Assembly (NCBI GenBank): GCA_016870575.1
Contig: VGBH01000014.1
Coordinates: forward strand, 1 to 34,145
Direction of reading: 5' to 3'
Origin: Actinomycetota bacterium
Lineage (GTDB): Bacteria > Actinomycetota > Actinomycetes > S36-B12 > UBA5976
DNA: 34,145 bases
The notes under the pieces are model-generated. The model saw nothing but the letters and a program-made list of their open reading frames with translations. It ran no database searches and had not been told where the DNA came from. The translations under genes were made by a program, and so were the position numbers. Positions 12,472 to 21,846 of this stretch are shown here, piece by piece (position 1 is the first letter of the stretch; each line of letters begins with the position of its first letter).

Positions 12472-13113
12472 ATGAAATCGATAGTCAAAGGCGTGCTCGG
12501 TGAAAAACTGGGTATGACTCAGGTCTGGGATGAAAACAACCAGGTTGTGCCAGTTACCGTAATTCGTGCTGCCAACAATGTGGTTACTAGCGTGCGCACT
12601 CCCGAAACAGATGGTTACTCTGCAGTGCAAATTGCGTTTGGTGAGTTAGAGCCTCGCAAAGCAACCAGACCAATGCTTGGTCATTTTGCAAAAGCAGGAG
12701 TTACCCCAAAGCGTCATATTGCAGAACTTCGTACCAACGATGCAAGTGAATATCAACTTGGTCAAACACTTGGTCCAGATGTTTTTGAACCAGGTCAGAT
12801 GGTTGATGTAACTGGCACAAATAAAGGTAAAGGATTCGCTGGTGCGATGAAGCGCCATGGTTTCCATGGTCTGCGAGCAAGTCACGGTGTGCAGGCAAAA
12901 CACCGATCTCCAGGTTCCATCGGAGCTTGCTCAACACCAGCGCGAGTTTTTCGCGGAACGCGAATGGCTGGTCATATGGGTACTACTCGAGTAACTGTGC
13001 CAATGTTGAAAGTTCAAGCAGTAGATACTGAACGTGGCCTTATCTTGGTTCGCGGTGCAGTTCCAGGATCGAAAGGCAGTGTGGTTTTAGTTCGCACTGC
13101 ATCGAAGGGTTGA
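12472..13113 (+). CDS. rplC: 50S ribosomal protein L3
   Basis: L3 is an early assembly protein whose loop reaches the peptidyl-transferase centre. I start it at ATG 12472 ([17 protein letters not shown], 213 aa) with AGGAAA upstream; the ORF-track start 20 codons earlier lies inside rpsJ and has no family support. The loop near the centre reads [11 protein letters not shown], without the glutamine that PrmB methylates in enterobacteria. Second gene of the S10 operon. Confidence 0.97.
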   Translation: MKSIVKGVLGEKLGMTQVWDENNQVVPVTVIRAANNVVTSVRTPETDGYSAVQIAFGELEPRKATRPMLGHFAKAGVTPKRHIAELRTNDASEYQLGQTLGPDVFEPGQMVDVTGTNKGKGFAGAMKRHGFHGLRASHGVQAKHRSPGSIGACSTPARVFRGTRMAGHMGTTRVTVPMLKVQAVDTERGLILVRGAVPGSKGSVVLVRTASKG

Positions 13114-13118
13114 TCAAA

Positions 13119-13775
13119 ATGGCAACAGTAGATGTATTAACTCCGGCCGGAACTAAGAGCGGCACTGCTGAATTACCAGCAGAAATTTTTGAAGCACAAG
13201 TAAACATCCCGCTGATGCACCAAGTAGTAGTAGCGCAGTTAGCTGCTGCTCGACAAGGCTCTGCAGATACTAAAACTAGAAATGAAATTTCTGGTGGTGG
13301 TCGCAAGCCTTACAAGCAAAAGGGAACAGGTAACGCTCGTCAGGGTTCTATTCGCGCTCCTCATTATCGAGGCGGCGGTACTGTGCATGGGCCAAGTCCA
13401 AGAAAATATGACCAACGCACACCGAAGAAGATGAAATTTGCGGCACTGCGAAGTGCACTATCAGATCGCGCTGCAAGTGGCAGAGTTCATGTTGTTGCTG
13501 GATTTATTGAAGGCGATAAGCCATCAACTAAGTCAGCTCTAAAAATGCTTGCGCAACTTACAGATCGAAAGAAGACATTAGTTGTTTTAGATCGCACTGA
13601 TAATGTGACTTGGTTATCCTTGCGTAATTTGCCAAGTGTGCATATCTTGGTGCCAGATCAGCTTAATGTGTATGACATCTTGAATTCTGATGATGTTGTT
13701 TTTACAACTAAGTCACTAAATGATTTCTTAACCCACACTGCAAATCGCACCAGCGCAAGTAAGGGAGATGAGTAA
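13119..13775 (+). CDS. rplD: 50S ribosomal protein L4
   Basis: L4 binds 23S rRNA domain I and extends a loop into the peptide exit tunnel; in E. coli it also represses the S10 operon. The chosen ATG at 13119 gives 218 aa beginning [11 protein letters not shown]; the ORF-track TTG three codons earlier overlaps the rplC stop. The tunnel loop [19 protein letters not shown] is conserved, where macrolide-resistance changes usually arise; none is obvious. Its stop overlaps the rplW start (TAATG). Confidence 0.96.
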   Translation: MATVDVLTPAGTKSGTAELPAEIFEAQVNIPLMHQVVVAQLAAARQGSADTKTRNEISGGGRKPYKQKGTGNARQGSIRAPHYRGGGTVHGPSPRKYDQRTPKKMKFAALRSALSDRAASGRVHVVAGFIEGDKPSTKSALKMLAQLTDRKKTLVVLDRTDNVTWLSLRNLPSVHILVPDQLNVYDILNSDDVVFTTKSLNDFLTHTANRTSASKGDE

Positions 13776-14071
13776 TGAAAATCTCTGATAGCCGCGATGT
13801 ATTGCTGCGACCAGTTGTGTCGGAGAAGAGTTATGCCTTGCTAGATCAAAACAAATACACCTTTATTGTTCGCAAAGATGCAAACAAGACCCAGATTAAG
13901 CAAGCAGTAGAAGCAATTTTCAATGTGAAAGTTACTAGCGTCAACACTTTAAATCGTCCAGGCAAAAAGTCTCGGACTCGATTTGGTGTGGGACAGCGAT
14001 CTGATACCAAACGAGCAATAGTTAGTTTGGCAGATGGCGACCGCATTGATCTATTCGGAACACCAGCGTAG
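13775..14071 (+). CDS. rplW: 50S ribosomal protein L23
   Basis: L23 sits at the tunnel exit and is the docking site for trigger factor and SRP. At 98 aa it has normal length, with the recognisable [14 protein letters not shown]-terminus and the basic loop around [11 protein letters not shown]. Its ATG overlaps the rplD TAA by one base, so the two are probably translationally coupled. Confidence 0.97.
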   Translation: MKISDSRDVLLRPVVSEKSYALLDQNKYTFIVRKDANKTQIKQAVEAIFNVKVTSVNTLNRPGKKSRTRFGVGQRSDTKRAIVSLADGDRIDLFGTPA

Positions 14072-14088
14072 AGCGAACGAGGAAAATC

Positions 14089-14925
14089 ATGGCAATTCGT
14101 AAATACAAGCCGACTACACCGGGCCGTCGTGGCTCAAGTGTGGCTGACTTTGTTGAAGTTACTCGTACGCAACCAGAAAAATCTTTGGTGCGACCAGTAG
14201 TCAGTAAAGGTGGTCGTAACGCTCAAGGTCGCATCACTGCTCGTCATCAAGGGGGCGGTCACAAACGTGCCTATCGATTAATCGATTTTAAGCGTGCAGA
14301 TAAAGATGGTGTGCCAGCAAAAGTTGCACACATTGAATACGATCCAAATAGAACTGCTCGTATTGCACTTTTGCATTATGCCGATGGTGAAAAGCGTTAC
14401 ATCATTGCACCAAACAAGATTGCGCAAGGCGATGCAATTGAAACTGGTCCAGCTGCAGATATCAAGCCGGGCAATAACCTGCCACTTCGAAATATTCCAG
14501 TTGGTACTGTGATTCACGCAGTTGAATTAAAGCCAGGTGGCGGAGCGAAGTTAGCTCGCGGCGCAGGTTCTTCAATTCAGTTAGTGGCAAAAGATGGCCC
14601 ATATGCGCAACTTCGTTTACCAAGCGGTGAAATTCGCTCTGTTGATCTGCGTTGCCGAGCAACTGTTGGTGAAGTTGGCAATGCTGAACAGAGCAATATC
14701 AATTGGGGCAAAGCAGGACGTATGCGATGGAAAGGTGTTCGACCAACAGTTCGCGGTGTTGCAATGAACCCAGTTGATCATCCACACGGTGGTGGTGAAG
14801 GTAAAACTTCTGGCGGTCGACATCCAGTAAATCCAGCTGGTAAACCAGAAGGACGCACTCGAAGCCGCAAGAAAGCCAGCAACAAATTTATTGTCCGTCG
14901 TCGCAAGTCAAACAAGAGTCGCTAG
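14089..14925 (+). CDS. rplB: 50S ribosomal protein L2
   Basis: L2 is essential for subunit association and peptidyl transferase activity. At 278 aa it is full length, with an OB-fold N-terminal half, an SH3-like C-terminal half and a very basic tail. The [12 protein letters not shown] segment contains the universally conserved histidine region near the catalytic centre. The ATG is preceded by a GAGGAAAA ribosome site. Confidence 0.98.
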   Translation: MAIRKYKPTTPGRRGSSVADFVEVTRTQPEKSLVRPVVSKGGRNAQGRITARHQGGGHKRAYRLIDFKRADKDGVPAKVAHIEYDPNRTARIALLHYADGEKRYIIAPNKIAQGDAIETGPAADIKPGNNLPLRNIPVGTVIHAVELKPGGGAKLARGAGSSIQLVAKDGPYAQLRLPSGEIRSVDLRCRATVGEVGNAEQSNINWGKAGRMRWKGVRPTVRGVAMNPVDHPHGGGEGKTSGGRHPVNPAGKPEGRTRSRKKASNKFIVRRRKSNKSR

Positions 14926-14937
14926 GAGTATTGACCA

Positions 14938-15216
14938 ATGCCAAGAAGTCTTAGAAAAGGTCCATTTGTGGATCTGCATTTAGCTAAGAAAGTTGATGCC
15001 CAAAATACTGCTGGCACCAAGACTGTGATTAAGACCTGGTCGCGTCGTTCAATGATTACGCCAGAAATGATTGGTCACACAATTGCAGTGCACGATGGCA
15101 AGAAACATGTTCCAGTTTTCATTACGGAAAACATGATTGGCCATAAATTGGGTGAGTTTGCGCCGACTAGAACTTTTCGCGGTCACGCCAAAGCAGATCG
15201 AGCTGTTGGTAAGTAA
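14938..15216 (+). CDS. rpsS: 30S ribosomal protein S19
   Basis: S19 forms a complex with S13 on the 30S head and touches the A-site finger and tRNA. It is 92 aa, as usual, with the conserved [12 protein letters not shown] start and the [10 protein letters not shown] motif. AGGAG precedes the ATG. It lies between rplB and rplV, the invariant S10-operon position. Confidence 0.98.
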   Translation: MPRSLRKGPFVDLHLAKKVDAQNTAGTKTVIKTWSRRSMITPEMIGHTIAVHDGKKHVPVFITENMIGHKLGEFAPTRTFRGHAKADRAVGK

Positions 15217-15245
15217 GAAATTTAGAAAGAAACAGAGAGGTAGAG

Positions 15246-15860
15246 ATGGAAGCCAAGGCACAAGCGCGATACGTTCGCGTTACGCCGCAGAAAGCCAGAC
15301 GAATCATTAATCAGATTCGTGGTATGGCAACTGCTGATGCGCAAGCGTTGCTGCACTTTGCACCCCAAGCGGTTAGCGAACCAATTGGTAAAGTGCTAAA
15401 GAGTGCTGTTGCAAATGCAGCCAACAACTTCAATATGAATCCCGATACTCTGTTTGTTACTGAAGCATTTGTAGATGAAGGTCCAACAATGAAGCGTTTC
15501 CGTCCGCGCGCGCAAGGCCGGGCATTTGAAATTTTGAAGCGCACCTCACATATTACGGTTGTAGTTGGTGACGAATTTGCTGTTACTAATGGACCTGAAC
15601 GCTTGAAGAAGGAACCAAAAATAAAGAAGCGTCCAATTTCACAAGCACCAGCAACACAAAAATCTGAAGTTAAGGCCGAGTCTGAAGCCGCGCCAGCAAA
15701 GAAAGCCCCTGCGAAGAAGACTGCTGCTAAGAAAACAACTGCAAAGAAAGCAGCACCAGCAAAGAAGGCTGCACCTGCAAAGAAAGCAGCAGCAACTAAA
15801 AAAGCTGCCCCTGCGAAAAAGACTGCTGCAAAGAAATCTACTACCAAGAAGGAGAAATAA
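15246..15860 (+). CDS. rplV: 50S ribosomal protein L22 with a long basic tail
   Basis: L22 binds all 23S domains and lines the exit tunnel with a beta-hairpin. The conserved core occupies about residues 1-110 ([14 protein letters not shown] to the [11 protein letters not shown] hairpin). The protein is 204 aa, against 110-150 in most bacteria. The extra part, from about residue 148, is a low-complexity tail of [10 protein letters not shown]-type repeats ending STTKKEK, resembling the C-terminal domain of histone H1 or mycobacterial HupB. Similar shorter tails are known in other actinobacteria. The tail probably lies on the ribosome surface and binds RNA electrostatically. Confidence 0.96.
   Translation: MEAKAQARYVRVTPQKARRIINQIRGMATADAQALLHFAPQAVSEPIGKVLKSAVANAANNFNMNPDTLFVTEAFVDEGPTMKRFRPRAQGRAFEILKRTSHITVVVGDEFAVTNGPERLKKEPKIKKRPISQAPATQKSEVKAESEAAPAKKAPAKKTAAKKTTAKKAAPAKKAAPAKKAAATKKAAPAKKTAAKKSTTKKEK
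15684..15855 (+). repeat. Lys/Ala/Pro codon repeat in the rplV tail
   Basis: Imperfect tandem units built on GCA/GCT, CCA/CCT and AAG/AAA codons encode PAKKA, AAKKT and related units. Third positions vary between units, so selection appears to act on the protein pattern rather than the DNA repeat. Such tracts can expand or contract by slippage or recombination, so tail length may vary between strains. Confidence 0.8.
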
Positions 15861-15862
15861 CA

Positions 15863-16645
15863 GTGGGTCAGAAAATTAACCCGCACGGCTTCCGCCTTGG
15901 TTATTCTGCGGATTTCTCAAGCCGTTGGTTTGCCGATAGCACGAAAGCCGGTCAACGCTATGTTGATTATGTTGCTGAGGATGTGAAGATCCGAAAGATG
16001 CTTGCTAAAGGTATGGAGCGTGCAGGTATTTCTCGAGTTGAAATTGAGCGCACCAGAGAGCGAGTACGAGTTGATATTCATACCGCTCGCCCAGGAATTG
16101 TGATTGGCCGACGAGGACAAGAAGCAGATCGAATTCGCGCTGATCTCGAAAAACTAACTGGTAAGCAAGTGCAGTTAAATATTTTAGAAGTTAAAAATTC
16201 TGAAGTTGATGCACAGCTAGTAGCACAAGGTGTAGCAGAGCAGTTGGCAAGTCGAGTTTCATTCCGTCGTGCAATGCGCAAAGCAATTCAAACCACAATG
16301 AAATCTGGAGCACAGGGAATTCGTATTCAAGTTTCTGGTCGCTTAGGTGGCGCTGAAATGAGTCGAACTGAGTTTTATCGTGAAGGACGAGTTCCACTTC
16401 ATACTTTGCGAGCTGATATCAATTATGGTTTTTATGAAGCTCACACCACTTTTGGTCGAATTGGTGTAAAGGTTTGGATTTATCGCGGAGTTGCACCGAT
16501 TACTAGAGCCGAGAAAGAAGCAGCAGCAGCTGCTGCAACTCGAGTTCCAGGAACTGGTGGTGCTAATCCAGGTAGACGCGGCGGCAAAGGAAGATCATCA
16601 GATGCCGCATCCGAGCAAGCCCAACCAGTAGCGACGGAGGCATAG
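15863..16645 (+). CDS. rpsC: 30S ribosomal protein S3
   Basis: S3 lies at the mRNA entry channel and helps unwind structured mRNA. It is 260 aa: an N-terminal KH domain with [14 protein letters not shown], the C-terminal S3 domain through about residue 212, then an Ala/Gly/Arg-rich disordered tail common in actinobacteria. The start is GTG, two bases after the rplV stop, with the ribosome site AAGGAG inside the rplV tail codons. Confidence 0.98.
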   Translation: MGQKINPHGFRLGYSADFSSRWFADSTKAGQRYVDYVAEDVKIRKMLAKGMERAGISRVEIERTRERVRVDIHTARPGIVIGRRGQEADRIRADLEKLTGKQVQLNILEVKNSEVDAQLVAQGVAEQLASRVSFRRAMRKAIQTTMKSGAQGIRIQVSGRLGGAEMSRTEFYREGRVPLHTLRADINYGFYEAHTTFGRIGVKVWIYRGVAPITRAEKEAAAAAATRVPGTGGANPGRRGGKGRSSDAASEQAQPVATEA

Positions 16646-16647
16646 TT

Positions 16648-17064
16648 ATGTTGATTCCACGAAAAGTTAAACATCGTAAACAACATCATCCTAAGCGCAC
16701 TGGCAAAGCAACTGGTGGAACTGAAGTTACTTTTGGTGATTATGGTTTGCAAGCACTTGAGCCCGGTTATGTAACTAATCGTCAGATTGAAGCTAGTCGT
16801 ATTGCAATCACTCGTCACTTAAAGCGTGGTGGAAATGTTTGGATCAATATATTCCCAGATCGTCCACTAACTAAGAAGCCAGCAGAAACTCGTATGGGTT
16901 CTGGTAAAGGATCTCCTGAGTTCTGGGTTGCGAATGTGAAGCCAGGGCGAGTTATGTTTGAAGTTTCTTTTCCAACTGAGCAAGTTGCTAAAGAAGCATT
17001 GTTGCGTGCAGCACACAAGCTGCCAATGAAATGTCGAATTATTCGACGCGAAGTAGGTGAGTAA
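16648..17064 (+). CDS. rplP: 50S ribosomal protein L16
   Basis: L16 organises the A-site tRNA region of the 50S subunit. It has 138 aa with the conserved [13 protein letters not shown] start and the basic [14 protein letters not shown] motif. GGAGG lies 7 nt before the ATG, inside the end of rpsC. Only two bases separate it from each neighbour. Confidence 0.98.
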   Translation: MLIPRKVKHRKQHHPKRTGKATGGTEVTFGDYGLQALEPGYVTNRQIEASRIAITRHLKRGGNVWINIFPDRPLTKKPAETRMGSGKGSPEFWVANVKPGRVMFEVSFPTEQVAKEALLRAAHKLPMKCRIIRREVGE

Positions 17065-17066
17065 AG

Positions 17067-17294
17067 ATGGCGGTAGGAACTGATATCCAAGATTTGCGCG
17101 TGCTATCTGATGATGCGCTAGCTGAGAAGCTAATGGAAGCAAAGCAAGAGCTTTTCAACCTACGCTTTCAAGGCGCAACTGGGCAGCTAGAAAATCATGG
17201 ACGACTAAAGGCAGTTCGTCGTGACATTGCTCGGATTTACACCATTTTGCGTGAACGCGAACTTGGAATCACCACAGTTGGAGGTGCGGCATGA
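17067..17294 (+). CDS. rpmC: 50S ribosomal protein L29
   Basis: L29 is a small helical protein beside the exit tunnel next to L23. It has 75 aa with the diagnostic [18 protein letters not shown] motif. Its final four bases overlap the rpsQ start (ATGA), a classic coupling junction. Confidence 0.97.
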   Translation: MAVGTDIQDLRVLSDDALAEKLMEAKQELFNLRFQGATGQLENHGRLKAVRRDIARIYTILRERELGITTVGGAA

Positions 17295-17548
17295 GTGATC
17301 GTTCCAATCGCAAGACCCGAGAAGGTCTAGTTGTTAGCGACAAGATGGATAAGACTGTTGTTGTTGCTGTGGAAGACCGCTTCAAGCATCCGCTGTACGG
17401 AAAAGTTGTTCGTCGCACGAGCAAACTTAAAGCTCATGATGAAGCAAACACTGCAGGTGTTGGCGATCGAGTTTTAGTAATGGAAACCAGACCGCTATCT
17501 GCAACTAAGCGCTGGCGCGTAGTTCAGATTCTGGAGAAGGCAAAGTAA
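17291..17548 (+). CDS. rpsQ: 30S ribosomal protein S17
   Basis: S17 is a primary 16S rRNA binder of the OB fold. It has 85 aa, with the conserved [17 protein letters not shown] segment and [12 protein letters not shown]. Its ATG overlaps the rpmC stop. It is the last S10-operon gene in the E. coli arrangement; a hairpin surrounds its stop codon before rplN. Confidence 0.98.
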   Translation: MSDRSNRKTREGLVVSDKMDKTVVVAVEDRFKHPLYGKVVRRTSKLKAHDEANTAGVGDRVLVMETRPLSATKRWRVVQILEKAK

Positions 17549-17562
17549 CGCTTACGCGTTAC
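17545..17562 (+). promoter_or_regulatory. Hairpin at the S10/spc boundary
   Basis: GTAACGC-TTAC-GCGTTAC is a perfect 7-bp stem with a 4-nt loop; the left arm includes the rpsQ TAA. It falls exactly where the S10 operon ends and the spc operon begins in E. coli. There is no T-run. It may mark mRNA processing or partial attenuation between the two gene sets. Confidence 0.5.
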
Positions 17563-17582
17563 CTACCGAAAGTGAGTATGAA

Positions 17583-17951
17583 GTGATACAGCAAGAGTCG
17601 CGACTACGGGTCGCAGACAACACCGGCGCGAAAGAGCTGCTATGTATTCGTGTCTTGGGTGGATCGCATCGACGATACGCCGGCATCGGTGATGTCATTG
17701 TCTGCTCAGTTAAGGATGCCGTGCCCGGTGGTTCGGTTAAAAAAGGACAGGTAGTCAAAGCAGTTGTGGTTAGAACAGTTCGTTCTATCAGGCGAACAGA
17801 TGGTTCTTATATTCGTTTTGATGAAAACGCTGCCGTAATTATTAAAGCTGATGGCGAACCACAAGGAACTCGTATCTTTGGTCCAGTTGCTCGTGAGCTA
17901 CGTGATAAGCGATTTATGAAAATCATTTCACTTGCTCCGGAGGTGTTGTAA
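17583..17951 (+). CDS. rplN: 50S ribosomal protein L14
   Basis: L14 forms part of inter-subunit bridges and binds the silencing factor RsfS in other bacteria. It is 122 aa with the canonical [17 protein letters not shown]-terminus. The start is GTG; the preceding motif GAAAGTGAG (17568-17576) is the ribosome site and recurs before infA and rpsM. The nearby ATG at 17578 is out of frame. First spc-operon gene. Confidence 0.98.
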   Translation: MIQQESRLRVADNTGAKELLCIRVLGGSHRRYAGIGDVIVCSVKDAVPGGSVKKGQVVKAVVVRTVRSIRRTDGSYIRFDENAAVIIKADGEPQGTRIFGPVARELRDKRFMKIISLAPEVL

Positions 17952-17953
17952 CA

Positions 17954-18313
17954 ATGGCGCTTAATGTCAGAAAAGGTGACACTGTTCAAATAATCAGCGG
18001 TAAAGATCGCGGTGCGACTGGCCGAGTAATTTCTGTTGATGTTAAGAATGAACGGGTAATTGTAGAAGGTGTTAATCGAGTAAAGCGTCACACTAAAGTT
18101 GGCCAAACAAATCGTGGCGCAACGACAGGTGGCATTGAAACTAAAGAAGCGCCAGTTCACGTATCCAATGTGATGGTGGTAGATCCAAAAGATAACCGTG
18201 GTACTCGTGTTGGTAAGCAGCGCGAGAAAGTTACCAAAACTAGAACAGATGGCACCACATATGAATCAACTAGAGCAACAAGAATTGCTCGACGATCTGG
18301 TAAGGAACTGTAA
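17954..18313 (+). CDS. rplX: 50S ribosomal protein L24
   Basis: L24 is an assembly-initiator protein binding the 5' end of 23S rRNA. It has 119 aa, the KOW motif at [19 protein letters not shown], and the actinobacterial [15 protein letters not shown] segment. It begins two bases after rplN, and its TAA overlaps the rplE ATG by one base (TAATG). Confidence 0.97.
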   Translation: MALNVRKGDTVQIISGKDRGATGRVISVDVKNERVIVEGVNRVKRHTKVGQTNRGATTGGIETKEAPVHVSNVMVVDPKDNRGTRVGKQREKVTKTRTDGTTYESTRATRIARRSGKEL

Positions 18314-18870
18314 TGAGCAGCAAAACATTACCGAGACTAAAGCAGCAGTATCGAGCTGAAGTTGCCCCAAATCTGCAGTCAAAATTTGGTTATGGCAATG
18401 TAATGCAAACTCCTACCCTGACCAAAATAGTAATAAATATGGGTGTCGGCGATGCGGCTCGAGATAGCAAAATGATTGAAGGTGCAATTCGTGATTTGAC
18501 TGCAATCTCGGGACAGAAGCCGCTGGTTAATCGTGCTCGCAAATCAATTGCGCAATTCAAACTACGTGAGGGTATGCCAATTGGTGCGCACGTAACTTTG
18601 CGCGGAGATCGAATGTGGGAATTTCTAGATCGCTTGCTTTCAGTAGCCCTTCCTCGTATTCGTGATTTCCGTGGTTTGTCACCAAAGCAGTTTGATGGAA
18701 ATGGCAACTACACATTTGGTTTAACTGAACAAAGTGTGTTTCATGAAATTTTGCAAGACAAGATTGATCGCGTTCGAGGTATGGATATCACTATCGTGAC
18801 AACGGCAACTACTGATGAGGAAGGTCGGGAACTGCTCCGCAGTTTGGGATTCCCGTTTAAAGAGGCATAA
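18313..18870 (+). CDS. rplE: 50S ribosomal protein L5
   Basis: L5 binds 5S rRNA and contacts P-site tRNA in the central protuberance. It has 185 aa with the conserved [27 protein letters not shown] and [17 protein letters not shown] segments. The start overlaps the rplX stop, and rpsN follows after two bases. Confidence 0.98.
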   Translation: MSSKTLPRLKQQYRAEVAPNLQSKFGYGNVMQTPTLTKIVINMGVGDAARDSKMIEGAIRDLTAISGQKPLVNRARKSIAQFKLREGMPIGAHVTLRGDRMWEFLDRLLSVALPRIRDFRGLSPKQFDGNGNYTFGLTEQSVFHEILQDKIDRVRGMDITIVTTATTDEEGRELLRSLGFPFKEA

Positions 18871-18872
18871 AT

Positions 18873-19178
18873 ATGGCAAAACTAAGCAAGATTCACCGCA
18901 ATATTCAGCGCGAAGAAGTAGTGCAACGCTATGCAAAGCGTCGCGCTGAGTTAAAGGCCATTGTAAAGAGTGAAACTGCAACTGATGAGCAAAAGGCAGC
19001 AGCAGTTGCTGAACTTCAGAAGCAACCACGCAATGCGTCAGCAACAAGATTGCGTAACCGCGACACTGTTGATGGTCGTCCACGCGGTTACCTCCGTAAG
19101 TTTGGTGTCTCTCGTGTTCGATTCCGCGGGATGGCACATCGTGGTGAGCTACCTGGCATCACCAAGAGCAGTTGGTAA
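18873..19178 (+). CDS. rpsN: 30S ribosomal protein S14, zinc-free long form
   Basis: S14 stabilises the 30S head beside S3 and S10. This copy has 101 aa, the long C-minus type: the internal linker ([16 protein letters not shown]) is present and no cysteine pair occurs. The conserved C-terminus [16 protein letters not shown] and [11 protein letters not shown] confirm the family. In many actinobacteria the spc operon encodes the short zinc-ribbon form (about 61 aa), while the long form is a Zur-controlled paralogue elsewhere; here the long form holds the main position. Nothing suggests a frameshift. Confidence 0.96.
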   Translation: MAKLSKIHRNIQREEVVQRYAKRRAELKAIVKSETATDEQKAAAVAELQKQPRNASATRLRNRDTVDGRPRGYLRKFGVSRVRFRGMAHRGELPGITKSSW

Positions 19179-19197
19179 AAAACTTTGTTGTAGGTCT

Positions 19198-19212
19198 AAT
19201 TGAAATTCAATT
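19198..19212 (+). repeat. 15-bp palindrome before rpsH
   Basis: AATTGAA-A-TTCAATT is a perfect inverted repeat in the 65-nt rpsN-rpsH spacer, with partial extension of pairing outward to GGT/ACC flanks (19193-19219). The one-base centre would have to open to form an RNA loop. It could be part of an mRNA structure or a protein-binding palindrome; AT-rich palindromes this short can occur by chance. Confidence 0.35.
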
Positions 19213-19243
19213 GGATACCGCAGCAGGAAAGAGATAACCGGCC

Positions 19244-19642
19244 ATGACTATGACCGATCCAATCGCCGACATGTTGTCGCGAGTGCGAAATGCAAATGCC
19301 GCACATCACGATACGTTGTCGATGCCACACTCCAAAATGAAGGAGGGGTTGGCGCAAATCCTGTTAAGCGAGGGCTACATTGCAGGATTTAAAACTGAAG
19401 ATGCTGAAGTTGGTAAAACTTTAGTTATCGATTTGAAGTATGGACCTAACCGAGAGCGATCAATTGCTGGGGTTCGTCGTGTCAGCAAGCCTGGTTTGCG
19501 GGTATATGCAAAATCAACTGAGTTACCAAAAGTATTAGGTGGTTTAGGAATTGCGATTATTTCAACTTCATCAGGTCTGCTTACTGATAAGCAGGCAGCA
19601 AAGAAAGGCGTAGGCGGAGAAGTTCTTGCTTACGTCTGGTAA
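19244..19642 (+). CDS. rpsH: 30S ribosomal protein S8
   Basis: S8 binds helix 21 of 16S rRNA and in E. coli represses spc-operon translation. It is 132 aa with the standard [18 protein letters not shown] start and the C-terminal [14 protein letters not shown] and GGEVLAYVW motifs. AGGAAAGAG is the ribosome site. Its stop codon lies in a 9-bp hairpin that also covers the rplF ribosome site. Confidence 0.98.
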   Translation: MTMTDPIADMLSRVRNANAAHHDTLSMPHSKMKEGLAQILLSEGYIAGFKTEDAEVGKTLVIDLKYGPNRERSIAGVRRVSKPGLRVYAKSTELPKVLGGLGIAIISTSSGLLTDKQAAKKGVGGEVLAYVW

Positions 19643-19647
19643 GCGAG
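19625..19647 (+). promoter_or_regulatory. Hairpin over rpsH stop and rplF ribosome site
   Basis: CTTGCTTAC (19625-19633) pairs with GTAAGCGAG (19639-19647) through nine pairs including one G-T wobble, with a 5-nt loop. The right arm carries the rpsH TAA and the GCGAG part of the rplF ribosome site (ATG at 19655). A ribosome finishing rpsH would open it, so it fits translational coupling of S8 and L6. Function is inferred. Confidence 0.5.
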
Positions 19648-19654
19648 GATTGCG

Positions 19655-20200
19655 ATGAGTCGAATTGGCAAAAACCCAATCATTCTGCCAAGTGGAGTCA
19701 CGGTAACTATTTCTGGTGATGTAGTCACGGTTGCTGGTCCCAAAGGAACTTTGAACCACACAGTTGCTACCCCAATTACTGTTTCAAAAAACGAATCTGG
19801 TGCCATCGTGGTTAATCGTCCAAATGATGAGCGAAATTCAAAGTCACTACATGGCTTAACTCGAACGTTGATTGCGAATATGGTTATTGGGGTAACTGAA
19901 GGTTATTCAAAGACAATGGAAATCTCCGGAACTGGATATCGCGTAGCTGCTAAAGGAAAAGATTTGGAGTTTTCGCTTGGCTACAGCCATCCAGTTCCAA
20001 TAATTGCGCCAGAGGGAATTAGCTTTGCAGTTGAGTCACCAACTCTGTTGCATGTTTCCGGAATTGATAAGCAGTTGGTTGGTGAAACTGCAGCCAAGTT
20101 ACGCAAGCTTAGAAAAACCGATCCTTACAAAGCCAAAGGCGTTAAGTATCGTGGTGAAGTTATTAGGCGCAAAGCTGGAAAGGCTGGTAAGAAAGCATGA
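19655..20200 (+). CDS. rplF: 50S ribosomal protein L6
   Basis: L6 sits near the factor-binding centre of the 50S subunit. It is 181 aa, two tandem alpha/beta repeats, with MSRIGKNPI at the start and the conserved [14 protein letters not shown] and [13 protein letters not shown] segments. The last four bases overlap rplR (ATGA). Confidence 0.98.
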   Translation: MSRIGKNPIILPSGVTVTISGDVVTVAGPKGTLNHTVATPITVSKNESGAIVVNRPNDERNSKSLHGLTRTLIANMVIGVTEGYSKTMEISGTGYRVAAKGKDLEFSLGYSHPVPIIAPEGISFAVESPTLLHVSGIDKQLVGETAAKLRKLRKTDPYKAKGVKYRGEVIRRKAGKAGKKA

Positions 20201-20580
20201 GTACATTTACAGCTTCAGCTAAGCACACTGACAAGAAAACTAAACTACGTAAAAAGCGTCATCTTCGAGTACGAAAGCGCATTTCTGGTGATGCTCAGAT
20301 GCCTCGATTAGTAGTTACTCGATCATTGCGCCATATGACTGCTCAAATTGTGGATGACACAGTTGGCAAGACTTTAGCTAGTGCAACCACAATGGAAGCG
20401 GATTTGCGAAAAGCAAATGGCAAGAAATCCGATTTAGCGTTTGAAGTTGGCAAACTAGTGGCAACTCGTGCTAAAGCCGCCGGTATTTCCAAAGTTGTAT
20501 TTGATCGTGCTGGTAACCGTTACCACGGTCGAGTAGCAGCAGTTGCTGATGGTGCTCGCGATGCTGGACTAACCCTCTAA
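20197..20580 (+). CDS. rplR: 50S ribosomal protein L18
   Basis: L18 binds 5S rRNA in the central protuberance. It has 127 aa with a basic N-terminal arm ([16 protein letters not shown]), the [11 protein letters not shown] strand and the C-terminal [20 protein letters not shown] signature. The ATG overlaps the rplF TGA, indicating coupling. Confidence 0.98.
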   Translation: MSTFTASAKHTDKKTKLRKKRHLRVRKRISGDAQMPRLVVTRSLRHMTAQIVDDTVGKTLASATTMEADLRKANGKKSDLAFEVGKLVATRAKAAGISKVVFDRAGNRYHGRVAAVADGARDAGLTL

Positions 20581-20586
20581 GAAACG

Positions 20587-21201
20587 ATGAAGATGACAAA
20601 AGACAAAGACATAACAGGCAGTGATCGTCCAGAACGTGGCGAACGACGCGAGCGACGTGGCGAGCGTGGTGGTGCGGAAAAGAGCAATCACTTAGAGCGC
20701 GTAGTTGCAATAAATCGCGTTGCCAAAGTAGTGCAAGGTGGCCGACGCTTTAGCTTTACTGCGCTCGTTGTTGTAGGCGATGGTGATGGTCAAGTTGGCG
20801 TTGGCTATGGCAAAGCAAAAGAAGTTCCACAAGCAATTTCTAAAGCTGTTGAAGAAGCAAAGAAGAGTTTCTTTAAAGTGCCAAGAATTCAAGGAACTAT
20901 TCCTCACCCGGTAACTGGTGAAGCAGCAGCCGGCGTTGTATTACTGCGACCTGCTGCACCTGGTACTGGTGTTATTGCTGGTGGCGCTGCGCGTGCAGTT
21001 TTGGAGTGTGCGGGAATAACCGACGTTTTGAGCAAGTCATTAGGAAGCGATAACGCTATTAACGTTGTGCATGCAACTGTTGCTGCCCTCAAGTTATTAG
21101 AGTTGCCTCAAGCAGTTGCAGCTCGTCGCGGTAAAGCACTTGAAGATGTAGCGCCTAATGCTATGTTGAAAGCGCAAGCCGCTGGAACGGGAGCGAAATA
21201 A
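20587..21201 (+). CDS. rpsE: 30S ribosomal protein S5
   Basis: S5 affects decoding accuracy and mRNA unwinding with S3 and S4. It has 204 aa, an Arg/Glu-rich N-terminal extension ([13 protein letters not shown]), then the conserved [19 protein letters not shown] double-stranded RNA-binding domain; the spectinomycin loop looks wild type. Two in-frame ATGs (20587 and 20593) are possible, and the upstream AAGAAA ribosome site is weak; coupling to rplR is likely. Its TAA overlaps the rpmD ATG. Confidence 0.97.
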   Translation: MKMTKDKDITGSDRPERGERRERRGERGGAEKSNHLERVVAINRVAKVVQGGRRFSFTALVVVGDGDGQVGVGYGKAKEVPQAISKAVEEAKKSFFKVPRIQGTIPHPVTGEAAAGVVLLRPAAPGTGVIAGGAARAVLECAGITDVLSKSLGSDNAINVVHATVAALKLLELPQAVAARRGKALEDVAPNAMLKAQAAGTGAK

Positions 21202-21383
21202 TGGCAAAGTTGCAGATCACTCAGATCAAATCTGATATCGCCGGAACTCAATCACAGCGACAAACTCTTCGCAGTTTGGGACTGAGAAAGATTGGCGATG
21301 TTTCAGTAAAGGAAGATAAGCCAGAATTTCGCGGTATGGTGCGCACAGTTGCTCACCTAATTCGCGTTGAGGAGGTTAACTAA
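21201..21383 (+). CDS. rpmD: 50S ribosomal protein L30
   Basis: L30 is a small 50S surface protein. At 60 aa, with [20 protein letters not shown] and the C-terminal [15 protein letters not shown], it is typical. It starts on the last base of the rpsE stop and is followed by rplO after two bases, preserving the rpsE-rpmD-rplO order. Confidence 0.97.
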   Translation: MAKLQITQIKSDIAGTQSQRQTLRSLGLRKIGDVSVKEDKPEFRGMVRTVAHLIRVEEVN

Positions 21384-21385
21384 TT

Positions 21386-21829
21386 ATGACGGTAAAACTT
21401 CATCATCTTCGACCTGCGCCTGGTGCAAAAACTGCACGTACACGCGTTGGCCGCGGTGAAGCGTCAAAAGGTAAAACTGCGGGTCGCGGCACTAAAGGAA
21501 CTAAAGCACGATATCAAGTTCCAGCAAGATTTGAAGGCGGACATCTGCCACTTCATATGCGACTACCTAAACTCAAAGGTTTCAAGAACCCAAACAAGAT
21601 TGATTATCAGGTAGTTAATGTTGCGGACTTAAATGCTGCATTTCCAAAAGGTGGCGAAGTTGGAATAACTGACTTTGTTCGCGCTGGATTAGTTCGTAAA
21701 GGTGAGCTAGTTAAAGTGCTTGGCAATGGTGAAATTAGTGTAAAGCTAACGGTTTCTGCACATAAGTTCTCAGAGACAGCGGTCGCAAAAATTGTTGCTG
21801 CTGGCGGTAAAGCCGAAGTACTGAGCTAA
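21386..21829 (+). CDS. rplO: 50S ribosomal protein L15
   Basis: L15 is a late-assembly protein spanning 23S domains. It is 147 aa with the [11 protein letters not shown] start, a Gly/Lys-rich arm ([17 protein letters not shown]) and the conserved [18 protein letters not shown] block. GAGGTTAA before the ATG lies inside rpmD. secY follows after 17 nt. Confidence 0.98.
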   Translation: MTVKLHHLRPAPGAKTARTRVGRGEASKGKTAGRGTKGTKARYQVPARFEGGHLPLHMRLPKLKGFKNPNKIDYQVVNVADLNAAFPKGGEVGITDFVRAGLVRKGELVKVLGNGEISVKLTVSAHKFSETAVAKIVAAGGKAEVLS

Positions 21830-21846
21830 GTCGAGAGGTCAAAATC

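Noticed and set aside
15311-15886. 191-aa ORF on the minus strand opposite rplV
   Set aside because: It is the reverse reading of the Lys/Ala/Pro repeat, giving a Phe/Ala-rich low-complexity protein; stop codons are scarce there because of the repeat. No ribosome site or family resemblance.
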